This document shows, piece after piece, positions 1-6,526 of a DNA stretch of 6,904 nucleotides. The translations under genes were made by a program, and so were the position numbers. The stretch is taken from positions 1-6,904 of the forward strand of contig VERU01000137.1 in assembly GCA_018882485.1 (NCBI GenBank), given 5' to 3'. Below the pieces are notes generated by a model. That model worked only from the letters and a program-made list of their open reading frames with translations, ran no database searches and was not told the DNA's origin. The stretch comes from Rhodoferax sp. (GTDB lineage Bacteria; Pseudomonadota; Gammaproteobacteria; Burkholderiales; Burkholderiaceae_C). How positions within the stretch are numbered: the stretch's first letter is position 1; each line of letters starts with the position of its first letter.

Positions 1-99
1 GTCTGCGATGCCACGCCAGTAGCCATCGTCATTGCGGCCAGCCGCCTCGATCGTCGCGAAATCATGTGTGCCCGCATGCTTGCCGCCAGAGCGCGTGTG
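1..99 (-). other. Open-frame segment that does not resemble Tex
   Basis: The last 33 codons of the tex frame (minus strand) read HTRSGGKHAGTHDFATIEAA followed by GRNDDGYWRGIAD. I do not recognise this sequence, and none of the three minus-strand frames here gives the expected start of the Tex YqgF-like domain. About 10 of 33 codons end in A or T, more than in the preceding tex codons. It could be the start of an insertion, a fusion or truncation, or an assembly join. Nothing beyond position 1 is visible to decide. Confidence 0.4.
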
Positions 100-1101
100 C
101 ATCAGCACATGGCGCAGGTTGGTGGCAAACACCTGGACCGCCACCTGCTCGGCCGCCTCGCGCAGGCGGGTGAACAGATCGCGTTCCAGGCTCAGGCTGA
201 GCTTGACCCGCCAGGTCCAGGCCAGCGCCCGGCGGACCAGTTCATCGCCCGCCCGACCCTGGTGGCGCCAGCCCAGCACGGCGGCGATGCGGGCCTCGGC
301 CAACGGCGGCGACGCGGATCGGGCGGGTCCGCCGCCGGCGGCCGGTTCGACGGCATCCGGGGCGAGCAGCCGGACCTCCAGGATGTCCTGGGCCCGACCC
401 CGAAAAACCGCCAGAGCCCGGTGCGAGGGCACGTGCGACAGCGCCTCGCGGTAGTCGAAATAATCGCGATAGCGGCTGGCCTCGGCACCCGCGGGGTCCA
501 GACCATCACGCAGCCGGCTGTGCAACTGGCCGTCCTGCCACAGCCAGTCCCGCAAAGCGGCCAGCACCTGGGCATCCTCGGCCCAGCGCTCGCTCCAGAG
601 ATCGCGCACCCCGTCGAGCACGGCGGGCAGGGTGCTGAAATCGTCACCCCCCTCGGTGGGTGCGGGGCGCAGAAAAGCGAGCGCCTGCTCGGCCGGATCG
701 AGCGCGGGATCGGCCCACAGGCGGTCGGCCAGCAGGTCCAGCCCGGCCTCGCGGGCCATCTGACCCCGGGTCCGGCGTCGCGGCTTGTAGGGCAGGTACA
801 GGTCCTCCAGCACCTGCCTGCTGGCCGCAGACTCCAGGGCCGCGCGCAGGACTGGCGTCAGCTGGCCCTGCCCTTCGATGCTGCGCAGTATGGTCTGCAA
901 CCGCTCGTCGAATTCGCGCAGGCTGCCCAGGCGCGCCTCGATCTCGCGCAACTGCACATCGTCGAGTTCTCCGGTGGCTTCCTTGCGGTAACGGGCGATA
1001 AAGGGAACGGTGGCGCCACCGTCGAGCAGCGCAACCGCCGCCCGGATCCGGCTTTCCTCGACCCGGAGTTCCTGCGCAAGACGCGCAATGATGTTCTGCA
1101 T
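1..1101 (-). CDS. tex: Tex, RNA-binding transcription accessory protein (5' part; runs off the window)
   Basis: Tex is a conserved cytoplasmic nucleic-acid-binding protein affecting transcription; full-length members are roughly 770-800 residues with an N-terminal helical region, a YqgF/RNase H-like fold, HhH motifs and a C-terminal S1 domain. Only the first 367 codons are here. Typical N-terminal Tex blocks are readable: MQNIIARLAQEL at the start, TVPFIARYRKEATGELDD near residues 31-47, YLPYKPRRRTRGQ near 102-114, and RDYFDYREALSHVPSHRALAVFRGR ending near 236 (my reading, in two overlapping conserved stretches). The ATG at 1101 fits the family N-terminus; the ribosome binding site is weak (no clear AGGAG upstream). 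Codons are strongly G/C-ending. Oddity: after about residue 334 the reading frame stays open, but the residues no longer match the Tex continuation (an APAG..ATLGLDPGLRTG-type block opening the YqgF fold), so the gene may be broken or rearranged at the window edge. The gene is divergent from the acyltransferase gene at 1376. Confidence 0.9.
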   Translation of the reverse strand, partial: MQNIIARLAQELRVEESRIRAAVALLDGGATVPFIARYRKEATGELDDVQLREIEARLGSLREFDERLQTILRSIEGQGQLTPVLRAALESAASRQVLEDLYLPYKPRRRTRGQMAREAGLDLLADRLWADPALDPAEQALAFLRPAPTEGGDDFSTLPAVLDGVRDLWSERWAEDAQVLAALRDWLWQDGQLHSRLRDGLDPAGAEASRYRDYFDYREALSHVPSHRALAVFRGRAQDILEVRLLAPDAVEPAAGGGPARSASPPLAEARIAAVLGWRHQGRAGDELVRRALAWTWRVKLSLSLERDLFTRLREAAEQVAVQVFATNLRHVLMHTRSGGKHAGTHDFATIEAAGRNDDGYWRGIAD

Positions 1102-1204
1102 GCTTGGGACATCGCCGGCACAGGCCGCACCGGCTGATAGACGACGGACTCGGCAAGTGTGCCACAGGCCGCCCGGGGCTGGAGGTCGCAGCCGGCGAGC
1201 GGTG

Positions 1205-1227
1205 GCGCCCCGCCCCCACCGGGGCGC
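1205..1227. repeat. GC-rich stem-loop in the divergent spacer
   Basis: A perfect 8-bp inverted repeat, GCGCCCCG (1205-1212) and CGGGGCGC (1220-1227), separated by 7 bases. It lies between the divergent tex and acyltransferase starts. No T-run follows on either strand, so it is not an intrinsic terminator. It would fall in the tex leader if tex is transcribed from further upstream. Function unknown; it may be a chance structure in GC-rich DNA. Confidence 0.4.
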
Positions 1228-1290
1228 TCGGGCCCGTTTGTAGGAAAAAACCTGACGTGCGCTTTATCCGGAGCCGGACAAAAGTTCCTG

Positions 1291-1320
1291 TTACAGCTGT
1301 TTACATTCGTTTCACCTTGT
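1291..1320 (+). promoter_or_regulatory. Three head-to-tail 10-bp repeats (TTACA type), candidate operator
   Basis: Three consecutive decamers begin at 1291, 1301 and 1311: TTACAGCTGT, TTACATTCGT and TTCACCTTGT. All start with TT and end with GT; the first two share TTACA. Head-to-tail repeats with about one helical turn spacing are typical of binding sites for OmpR/PhoB-family response regulators. The array ends 55 bases before the acyltransferase start, where an activator site would be expected. It sits in the AT-richer part of the spacer. I see no convincing -10 element downstream. A related site occurs at 6531-6554. Confidence 0.45.
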
Positions 1321-1363
1321 TGGAAATGCCGGGCCACCGGCTCAGAAACCCGGAAAAACAGAA

Positions 1364-1367
1364 AGGA
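1364..1367 (+). promoter_or_regulatory. Ribosome binding site of the acyltransferase gene
   Basis: AGGA within GAAAGGAACC, 8 bases before the ATG at 1376. It supports this start over downstream ATGs such as codon 15. Confidence 0.7.
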
Positions 1368-1375
1368 ACCCTGCC

Positions 1376-2152
1376 ATGTTTGCCCACTCACAAACCGCAC
1401 CGCGTCGCCTGCCGCAAATGCCGCCGCCCTCGCCCGAGGTTTTCGGCGATTCCGAGCTGGTCGAGGAGCTGCTTCCCTTCACGCTGCGTCAGGTCTCGAC
1501 CCAGGAACAGCTGGACAAGGCCGTGCAAGTGCGACACGCGGCCTACGCGCGCCACCTGCCGGAATTTGCACAGACACTGACCCGGCCCGAGGCGGCCGAC
1601 TTCGAGGACGGCGTCGTGGTGCTGCTGGCCGAATCAAAGATCGACGGCTCGCCGCTGGGTACCATGCGCATCCAGACCAACGAATTCAAGCCCCTGGTAC
1701 TGGAGCAGTCCATCACCTTGCCCGACTGGTTGCGCACCTGCCGCCTGGCCGAAGCGACCCGTCTGGCCGTGACCAACGAAAAAGCAGGCCGCCTGGTCAA
1801 GACGGTGCTGTTCAAGGCCTACTACCTGTATTGCCTGAACACGCAGGTCAGCTGGATGGTGATCGCCGGACGATCGCCCATCGACCGCATGTATGAACGC
1901 CTGCAGTTTGAGGATGTGTTCCCGGAACTGGGCTACATCCCCCTGCGCCACGCGGGCAATCTGCCGCACCGGGTGATGTCGTTCCATGTCGCAACGGCCG
2001 AGGACCGCTGGAGGGCTGCCGGTCATCCCCTGTCGCGCTTCATGTTCGATATCCACCATCCCGACATCCTGACCGACGATGGCTCGCAACACCAGCCTGC
2101 GACGCATCCATTCAAGGACGCCGGTCCAGCCGAGCGCGGCATGCTGATGTGA
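1376..2152 (+). CDS. FeeM-like N-acyl amino acid synthase / autoinducer-synthase-like acyltransferase
   Basis: The 258-residue protein has the pattern of the GNAT-fold FeeM family, which joins a fatty acyl group from acyl-ACP to the amine of an amino acid and is structurally related to LuxI-type acyl-homoserine lactone synthases. Landmarks: VRHAAYARH at 52-60 (equivalent of the LuxI N-terminal VRY/R..F block), a strand VVVLLAESK at 80-88, GSPLGTMRIQ at 91-100 (the GxxR-like strand), LAEATRLAV at 124-132 (resembling the LuxI E-x-SRF motif), FKAYYLYC at 146-153, WMVIAGR at 160-166 and MYERLQFEDVFPELGY at 172-187. The last ~30 residues are polar and weakly conserved. There is no signal peptide or membrane segment, so it is likely cytoplasmic. 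A good AGGA site precedes the ATG. No acyl-carrier protein gene lies beside it in the window. Family assignment is from motif recognition; the true acyl and amine substrates are unknown, and proteins of this type are often annotated only as hypothetical. Confidence 0.75.
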   Translation: MFAHSQTAPRRLPQMPPPSPEVFGDSELVEELLPFTLRQVSTQEQLDKAVQVRHAAYARHLPEFAQTLTRPEAADFEDGVVVLLAESKIDGSPLGTMRIQTNEFKPLVLEQSITLPDWLRTCRLAEATRLAVTNEKAGRLVKTVLFKAYYLYCLNTQVSWMVIAGRSPIDRMYERLQFEDVFPELGYIPLRHAGNLPHRVMSFHVATAEDRWRAAGHPLSRFMFDIHHPDILTDDGSQHQPATHPFKDAGPAERGMLM

Positions 2153-2171
2153 ACCACCTGATGTGAACCAC
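2144..2171. repeat. 14-bp perfect tandem duplication across the acyltransferase stop codon
   Basis: CTGATGTGAACCAC occurs at 2144-2157 and again, directly abutting, at 2158-2171. The first copy contains the last sense codons (CTG ATG) and the stop TGA (2150-2152); the second copy lies just outside the gene. The protein end is therefore unchanged by the duplication. Each copy contains the octamer TGATGTGA, whose inverted form lies at 2218-2225. Confidence 0.85.
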
Positions 2172-2225
2172 CAACGGACGGGCTGCAGATCCAGGGAAGG
2201 TGGCCTGTTCCGTGGAATCACATCA
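2145..2225. repeat. Inverted repeat: two left arms TGATGTGA, one right arm TCACATCA
   Basis: TGATGTGA at 2145-2152 and 2159-2166 is exactly complementary to TCACATCA at 2218-2225. The pairing extends past a small bulge through CCAC (2168-2171) and GTGG (2212-2215), so either tandem copy could form an 8+4 bp stem. No T-run follows the right arm, so this is a poor intrinsic terminator. The right arm is 3 bases upstream of a predicted -35 box, so the octamers may instead be protein-binding sites for the promoter of the c-di-GMP gene. Confidence 0.5.
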
Positions 2226-2228
2226 ATA

Positions 2229-2257
2229 TTGACCGATAACCCTCTGATTTATATGTT
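2229..2257 (+). promoter_or_regulatory. Predicted sigma-70-type promoter for the GGDEF-EAL gene
   Basis: TTGACC (2229-2234, 5 of 6 matches to TTGACA) and TATGTT (2252-2257, 4 of 6 to TATAAT) are separated by 17 bases. They lie in the most AT-rich stretch of the spacer, consistent with a promoter. Transcription would start near 2264, giving a leader of about 155 bases before the ATG at 2420. Confidence 0.5.
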
Positions 2258-2290
2258 GTTTTTTACCTACGACACGTCCAGCTAAAGCTT

Positions 2291-2300
2291 GTCAATTGAC
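2291..2300. promoter_or_regulatory. Perfect 10-bp palindrome, possible operator
   Basis: GTCAATTGAC reads the same on both strands. It lies about 27-36 bases downstream of the predicted start site of the GGDEF-EAL transcript, where a bound repressor could block elongation. The 9-mer CTTGTCAAT covering its left half (2288-2296) reappears on the minus strand at 6310-6318, upstream of the response regulator's chosen ATG. Chance is possible. Confidence 0.3.
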
Positions 2301-2351
2301 CATGCCGGGGTTAACTTCGGTCCATCAACGAACCCGGGTTCGGCATAAACG

Positions 2352-2423
2352 ATGGAATTCATGGCAATCTTCAACCCGGCTCAGATCCCCGGGACGGCCT
2401 GTCTGGCTGGCGCATTTCGATGA
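2352..2423 (+). CDS. Possible 23-codon leader peptide coupled to the GGDEF-EAL gene
   Basis: ATG at 2352 opens a short frame reading MEFMAIFNPAQIPGTACLAG then AFR and a TGA at 2421-2423. That stop overlaps the ATG of the large gene (2420-2422) in the ATGA arrangement typical of translational coupling. The downstream ATG lacks a clear Shine-Dalgarno site, which makes coupling attractive. Against it, neither this ATG nor the in-frame ATG at 2361 has a strong ribosome binding site, and short frames occur by chance. I do not recognise the peptide. Confidence 0.25.
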   Translation: MEFMAIFNPAQIPGTACLAGAFR

Positions 2424-5400
2424 ACGGATCGATTGTTGGACAGAAGCTGGCCGGTCGTCTGGTCCGTCTGAGCCAGCGAAATGAGCGCGCGCTGGATCTG
2501 TTCGCGTCGTATGCGCTGCCGATCCTGATCGGCATCGCCTCATTGCTCGCACTGCTCGTATGGCCATCCCAGTACTCGGGGTCGCTAGGGCGCACAGTCG
2601 ATATCCGGGTGATGAAGGGCGGCGACAGACTCGATGATCCCAGGGCAGCGCTTCAGCAGATCAAGGGGGTCGGTCCGGCTCCGCACCACGACACGCGCCT
2701 GTCGGAAAAGCCCTTTTGGGTTCTGGTACCCGTTGCCTCCATCGGTTCGACGTCGGACCTGAGCCTGGAATTTCCATCGCGCCATGCGATGGAAATCAGT
2801 TGCTGGGACGCTGAAAGTCTGGTGCCACTGGGCCGCGCCAACCGGACCGATACCGGCGGCGAAATGAGAGCCGTTCGAGCGGGGTTCGTCCTTGATCTTG
2901 CAGACAGCAACCGGGGACACGATGTCCTCTGCCAGACGAGCGCCATCGGTCCTGCCCGGCTCAGCGCCATGGTGTGGGATCGCAACGAACTGAACGCGGC
3001 AGCGCAGGACTTTCACCGCAAGTCAGGACTGCTTGACGGCGGAATTCTGGTCCTGGCGGTCTTCGTGCTGATCACCGCACTGGTCAACCGGGAGCCGCTG
3101 TACCTCCTGTTTGCCGCCTGGCTTGTGGTCAATCTGCGCATGGCCGCGCTCTCCAGCGGCTGGGACACGCAGTGGCTGGGTTATGTGGTGCCCTACGACT
3201 GGCTGGTGCAGGGTCGGCTGGTGACCATCACCCTCTACTACATCCTCACACTGACCCTCTTCACGACCCTGTTTCGCGAGGATCTGCAGCGCATCGGCTA
3301 TCGATGGCTGGTACGCGGGGCGCAGTGGACCTGTTTTCCCCTGCTGGTGCTGGCCCTGTCGCTTCCTTTCGCCTCGTTCCTGCCGATCATCTGGACCGCA
3401 ACGGGTGCCAGCATTGCCGTTCTGGCCTTCCTCATGGTGCGCATCCTGCAGTTGACGCGTTCGAGGGTTGCCATCCTCTACACGGCGGCGATCGCAGTCA
3501 CCTTGGTCGCGAGTTTCTACGAGGTGATCGCTGCCGCAATGGGCATCAAGGGTCTGATCGGAGCCATCAACAGCGTGACCGCCGCGCTGTCGTCGAGCAT
3601 GTTGACGGCGCTGGCCTTCGCCGAGCAAATGCGGCAGGAGCATGTGCAGCGCATGGAGGTTCAGGCCGAACTCGAGCACACGTTCGAGGCCATGCCCATC
3701 GGCATGTTCACCCTCGACCTGGAAGGTCGCTTCCTGAGCGCGAACCCGGCCTTGCGGGACATGCTGGGCGAAGACGTGCTCACCGACGGCCGCAACCACT
3801 GGCACCAGTACTTCGAAGCGGGCGCCTGGAGCCAGTTGCACCGCATGGTGCACGACCGCCGAGACGCTGGCGAGAGCGCTGACGACAGCGCGTCGCGATC
3901 GGGCTTCAGTGCCTCGCAATTACCGGATCTCGGCGGCGCCAACAAGGCACAACCGCTGCAGAGGGAGCTGGAGGTGCGTGGCCGCAAACAGGCCAACCAG
4001 ACACAGGGCAAGCGCTTTCTGGTCAAGGCGACCCTGGCCCGGGACAAGATCGAAGGGTCGCTGCAGGACGTCACGGAAAAATCGATCGCCACAGAAAACC
4101 TCTACTTTCTGGCCAACCACGACTCGCTCACCAAGGTGCTCAACCGGCGCGGTGTGGAGCGCATGCTCGACGAGGCGATCCGCAGGCTCGAACCCGGTGG
4201 CAGCATGGCGCTGGCCTACCTGGACCTGGACCGCTTCAAGCTGATCAACGACCTGTTCGGCCACGCCGTTGGCGACGAGGTGCTGCAACAGGTGTGCAAG
4301 CGCGTGACCGACATGCTGCCCCGCGACATACAGTTCGGTCGGGTGGGCGGTGACGAATTCGTGATCGCCTTCCCCAACACCCCTGTGGCCATGGCTGCCC
4401 ACATGTGCCAGGGCATCGTCGACAACATCGGCACGCGGCCCTACCGCGTCGGAGGCAAGGCGTTCTACGTGCGCGGCTCGATCGGCCTGATCGAGGTGGG
4501 CCACGGCATGGCCCTGAAAGATGCCATCTCGACCGCCGATCGCGCCTGCCGACAGGCCAAGGCGGCCAACAGCGATGGCTTGGTGGTGTACGAGCGTTAC
4601 GCCGTGGCCTTCCAGCAGCACGAGGCCGAACTCAAGCTGATCGCCCAGCTCTCCACCAGCACCGCAACCGAGGGGCTGTACCTCGAGATGCAACCCATCA
4701 TGTCGCTGTCGGCTCCCCATGAATCGCTGAACTTCGAGGTGCTGCTGCGCATGCGCGACCACGAGGGCAAGAACATCCCCACCGACCGCCTGATTGCGGC
4801 CGGCGAGGCCAGCGGGCGCATGAGCGTGATCGACCGCTGGGTCCTGTCGACCACCCTGGCCTGGCTGGATCAGCACCGGGACGAGCTCAAGCAGACCCGC
4901 TTCGTCTGCATGAACCTCAGCGGGGCCTCGCTGAACGACGAGAAGTTCCTGCAAGACGTGTATGCCTTGCTGGAAAAGAACCGGCACATCGCCAGCCAGA
5001 TCTGCCTGGAAATCACGGAAAGCGTGGCGTTGAGCGACATCGAGAACACGCGGCGCTTCGTGAACCGGGTGCGGCGTATCGGCGCGCGGGTCGCGCTGGA
5101 CGACTTCGGGGCCGGCTACACCTCGTTTTCGTATCTGAAGGAGTTCACCGCGGACCTGCTGAAGATCGACGGCAGCTTCATCGTCAACATGAACCAGCAT
5201 CCGGCGAACATCGCGATCGTGGAAGCCATCGTGAACCTGGCGCGCAACCTGGGCATGAAGGTCATTGCCGAATGGGCCGAGGACCAGGCCACGGTGCAGA
5301 CCCTGACCGAAATCGGCGTCGACTACGTGCAAGGTTTTGTCGTGGCCCGCTCGCAGCATCCCGACCGCCTGCTGGAGGCCAGTTCCTCGGCCAGTTTCGT

Positions 5401-5506
5401 GAAGGACGAGGATCTGGCCCAGATGCTGGCGCAGGTCGGGCGCACCGACGGCGTGGTGAAGCAGGTCGACCTGTTTGCCGACGTCGGCGCCGGCAAGCTG
5501 CACTGA
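2420..5506 (+). CDS. Membrane 7TM-DISM/PAS/GGDEF/EAL cyclic-di-GMP protein
   Basis: This 1028-residue inner-membrane protein would make and/or degrade c-di-GMP in response to a periplasmic or membrane signal. In order: a hydrophobic helix at about 28-48; a ~150-residue periplasmic region (about 50-203) resembling a 7TMR-DISM extracellular jelly-roll; a multi-helix membrane block at about 204-405 of 7TM-DISM type; a PAS domain at about 418-520 (MPIGMFTLDLEGRFLSANPA); GGDEF at about 560-725 with GGDEF intact at 643-647; and EAL at about 745-995. The usual inhibitory RxxD site is absent (PRDI at that place). The EAL signature is EVL at 773-775, but catalytic and metal-ligand positions look intact: E773, N832 (MNLSG), E867 (EITES), D894-D895 (DDFGAGYTS), K915, E951 and Q971 (QGF). 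Both activities are therefore plausible. The ATG at 2420 is the only ATG, GTG or TTG in frame between the stop at 2312 and this position, although its ribosome binding site is weak. The gene ends one base from the convergent regulator. Confidence 0.92.
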   Translation: MNGSIVGQKLAGRLVRLSQRNERALDLFASYALPILIGIASLLALLVWPSQYSGSLGRTVDIRVMKGGDRLDDPRAALQQIKGVGPAPHHDTRLSEKPFWVLVPVASIGSTSDLSLEFPSRHAMEISCWDAESLVPLGRANRTDTGGEMRAVRAGFVLDLADSNRGHDVLCQTSAIGPARLSAMVWDRNELNAAAQDFHRKSGLLDGGILVLAVFVLITALVNREPLYLLFAAWLVVNLRMAALSSGWDTQWLGYVVPYDWLVQGRLVTITLYYILTLTLFTTLFREDLQRIGYRWLVRGAQWTCFPLLVLALSLPFASFLPIIWTATGASIAVLAFLMVRILQLTRSRVAILYTAAIAVTLVASFYEVIAAAMGIKGLIGAINSVTAALSSSMLTALAFAEQMRQEHVQRMEVQAELEHTFEAMPIGMFTLDLEGRFLSANPALRDMLGEDVLTDGRNHWHQYFEAGAWSQLHRMVHDRRDAGESADDSASRSGFSASQLPDLGGANKAQPLQRELEVRGRKQANQTQGKRFLVKATLARDKIEGSLQDVTEKSIATENLYFLANHDSLTKVLNRRGVERMLDEAIRRLEPGGSMALAYLDLDRFKLINDLFGHAVGDEVLQQVCKRVTDMLPRDIQFGRVGGDEFVIAFPNTPVAMAAHMCQGIVDNIGTRPYRVGGKAFYVRGSIGLIEVGHGMALKDAISTADRACRQAKAANSDGLVVYERYAVAFQQHEAELKLIAQLSTSTATEGLYLEMQPIMSLSAPHESLNFEVLLRMRDHEGKNIPTDRLIAAGEASGRMSVIDRWVLSTTLAWLDQHRDELKQTRFVCMNLSGASLNDEKFLQDVYALLEKNRHIASQICLEITESVALSDIENTRRFVNRVRRIGARVALDDFGAGYTSFSYLKEFTADLLKIDGSFIVNMNQHPANIAIVEAIVNLARNLGMKVIAEWAEDQATVQTLTEIGVDYVQGFVVARSQHPDRLLEASSSASFVKDEDLAQMLAQVGRTDGVVKQVDLFADVGAGKLH

Positions 5507-5507
5507 T

Positions 5508-6281
5508 TCAGAGCCACCCGAAGCTGGCCGCTGCGCTGACGGCCTGCGCCCGGGTGCGCACCTGGAGCTTGCGGTACATGTTGCGCACGTGGGTGTTCAC
5601 CGTTTGGGGGCTGATGGCCAGACGCCCGGCAATCTGGCTGCCACTGTGGCCGGCGGCCACCAGACGCAGGATGGTGCGCTCCTGAGGTGACAGGGTGTTG
5701 CGCAGACCGTTCGTGGGACCGGACACGGACCCGCCCCCGGACTCCAACCGGCCCAGCAGGCGTCGGGCAACCCGGGGCGCGATCGCCGCCCCGCCATTGA
5801 CCACCTGCAGCACGGCCTGGGCGTAGCTGCCAAACCAGCACTGCTTGACCAGGTAGCCGGCAGCGCCCAAGGCAAAGGCGCGCATGGCGTGGGACTCATC
5901 GTCGCCCGGAGCAATCACGACCACCTCGGCAAACGGGCGGGCGGTCCGGGACTGCTCCAGCAGCGTCAGCCCGGGTCCGTCGCCCAGGTTGAGATCGACC
6001 AGCAGCACGTCGAAATCGTGCAGCGCGACCAGACGACGGCCTTCACGCAGGCTGCCTGCCTGGCCCACCACATGAACCCGTTCATCGGCCTGCAATTCCC
6101 GGGCGATCCCGTACCGCAGATGGGCGTCGCTGACAGCCAGCGCGACCCGCACCGGGTGGCCCGCCTGGCCGACCAGAAAGTCCGGCCACAGGGTAGGTGG
6201 AGTCGAGACCATCGAGAACCGGTGCCCCTGTGGCGGAGCGGACTGGGCATGCAGCCGGTCCGGGAATCGGGGATCGTCCAT
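5508..6281 (-). CDS. NarL/FixJ-family response regulator (REC + LuxR-type HTH)
   Basis: The 257-residue protein is a cytoplasmic transcription factor with a receiver domain at about 44-160 and a LuxR-type helix-turn-helix at about 196-253 (LSPQERTILRLVAAG, then SQIAGRLAISPQTVNTHVRN). The phosphoacceptor is probably D96 in LLVDLNLGDG, and the conserved lysine is K146 (GYLVK). Two receiver positions are atypical: the usual acidic pair is S51-D52 (AVSDAHL), and the conserved Thr/Ser of the switch appears to be Ala124 (VVVIAPGDDE), so phosphorylation signalling may be altered. A ~40-residue proline-rich N-terminal extension precedes the receiver, and its start is uncertain: ATG at 6281 is chosen, a TTG at 6317 would add 12 residues, and an ATG at 6212 would place the receiver nearer the start as usual. 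None has a strong ribosome binding site. No partner kinase is in the window. Convergent with the c-di-GMP gene, with one base between stop codons and no terminator. Confidence 0.85.
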   Translation of the reverse strand: MDDPRFPDRLHAQSAPPQGHRFSMVSTPPTLWPDFLVGQAGHPVRVALAVSDAHLRYGIARELQADERVHVVGQAGSLREGRRLVALHDFDVLLVDLNLGDGPGLTLLEQSRTARPFAEVVVIAPGDDESHAMRAFALGAAGYLVKQCWFGSYAQAVLQVVNGGAAIAPRVARRLLGRLESGGGSVSGPTNGLRNTLSPQERTILRLVAAGHSGSQIAGRLAISPQTVNTHVRNMYRKLQVRTRAQAVSAAASFGWL

Positions 6282-6526
6282 GGTGGGCCTGAAACATCCT
6301 GTGGCTGGGATTGACAAGGGCTTGCATCGGTTCAGACCCTGGCATGGCTGCTTACAGGAGCGGGGTGCCGCCGCTGTCGGCCATGGCCCGACCCGACGGG
6401 GCTAGCGTATCGGCTCAACCGGCCGGCGCGTATACCGGATCGGCGGGAAACCGGCTACCCGGGCCCCTCAGGCTTTGCGCACCCGACTGACCGGGCGATG
6501 GGCGTCCATCCCACCGGGGGCGGGGC

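Noticed and set aside
64..1137. 357-residue plus-strand open frame
   Set aside because: It is antisense to tex; the product is low-complexity Gln/Gly/Ala/Arg-rich, whereas the minus strand gives clear Tex motifs.
1152..1165. TGGCAC...TTGC on the minus strand as a sigma-54 promoter for tex
   Set aside because: GG and GC are only 7 bases apart instead of the required 10.
2202..2225. CRP-type site using TCACA at 2218-2222
   Set aside because: The opposing half-site at the proper 6-base spacing (GTTCC) does not match TGTGA.
2145..2225. Intrinsic terminator after the acyltransferase gene
   Set aside because: The inverted repeat has a ~40-base loop and no T-run after the right arm.
2296..2484. 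62-residue plus-strand frame overlapping the GGDEF-EAL start
   Set aside because: No ribosome binding site, no recognisable sequence, and it overlaps the real gene in another frame.
3920..5503. 527-residue minus-strand open frame
   Set aside because: It is the antisense shadow of the GGDEF-EAL gene; His/Gln/Val-rich, with no family pattern.
6282..6317. TTG start adding 12 residues to the response regulator
   Set aside because: TTG is a rare start, lacks a ribosome binding site and only lengthens an already long unconserved N-terminus; ATG at 6281 preferred, though not proven.
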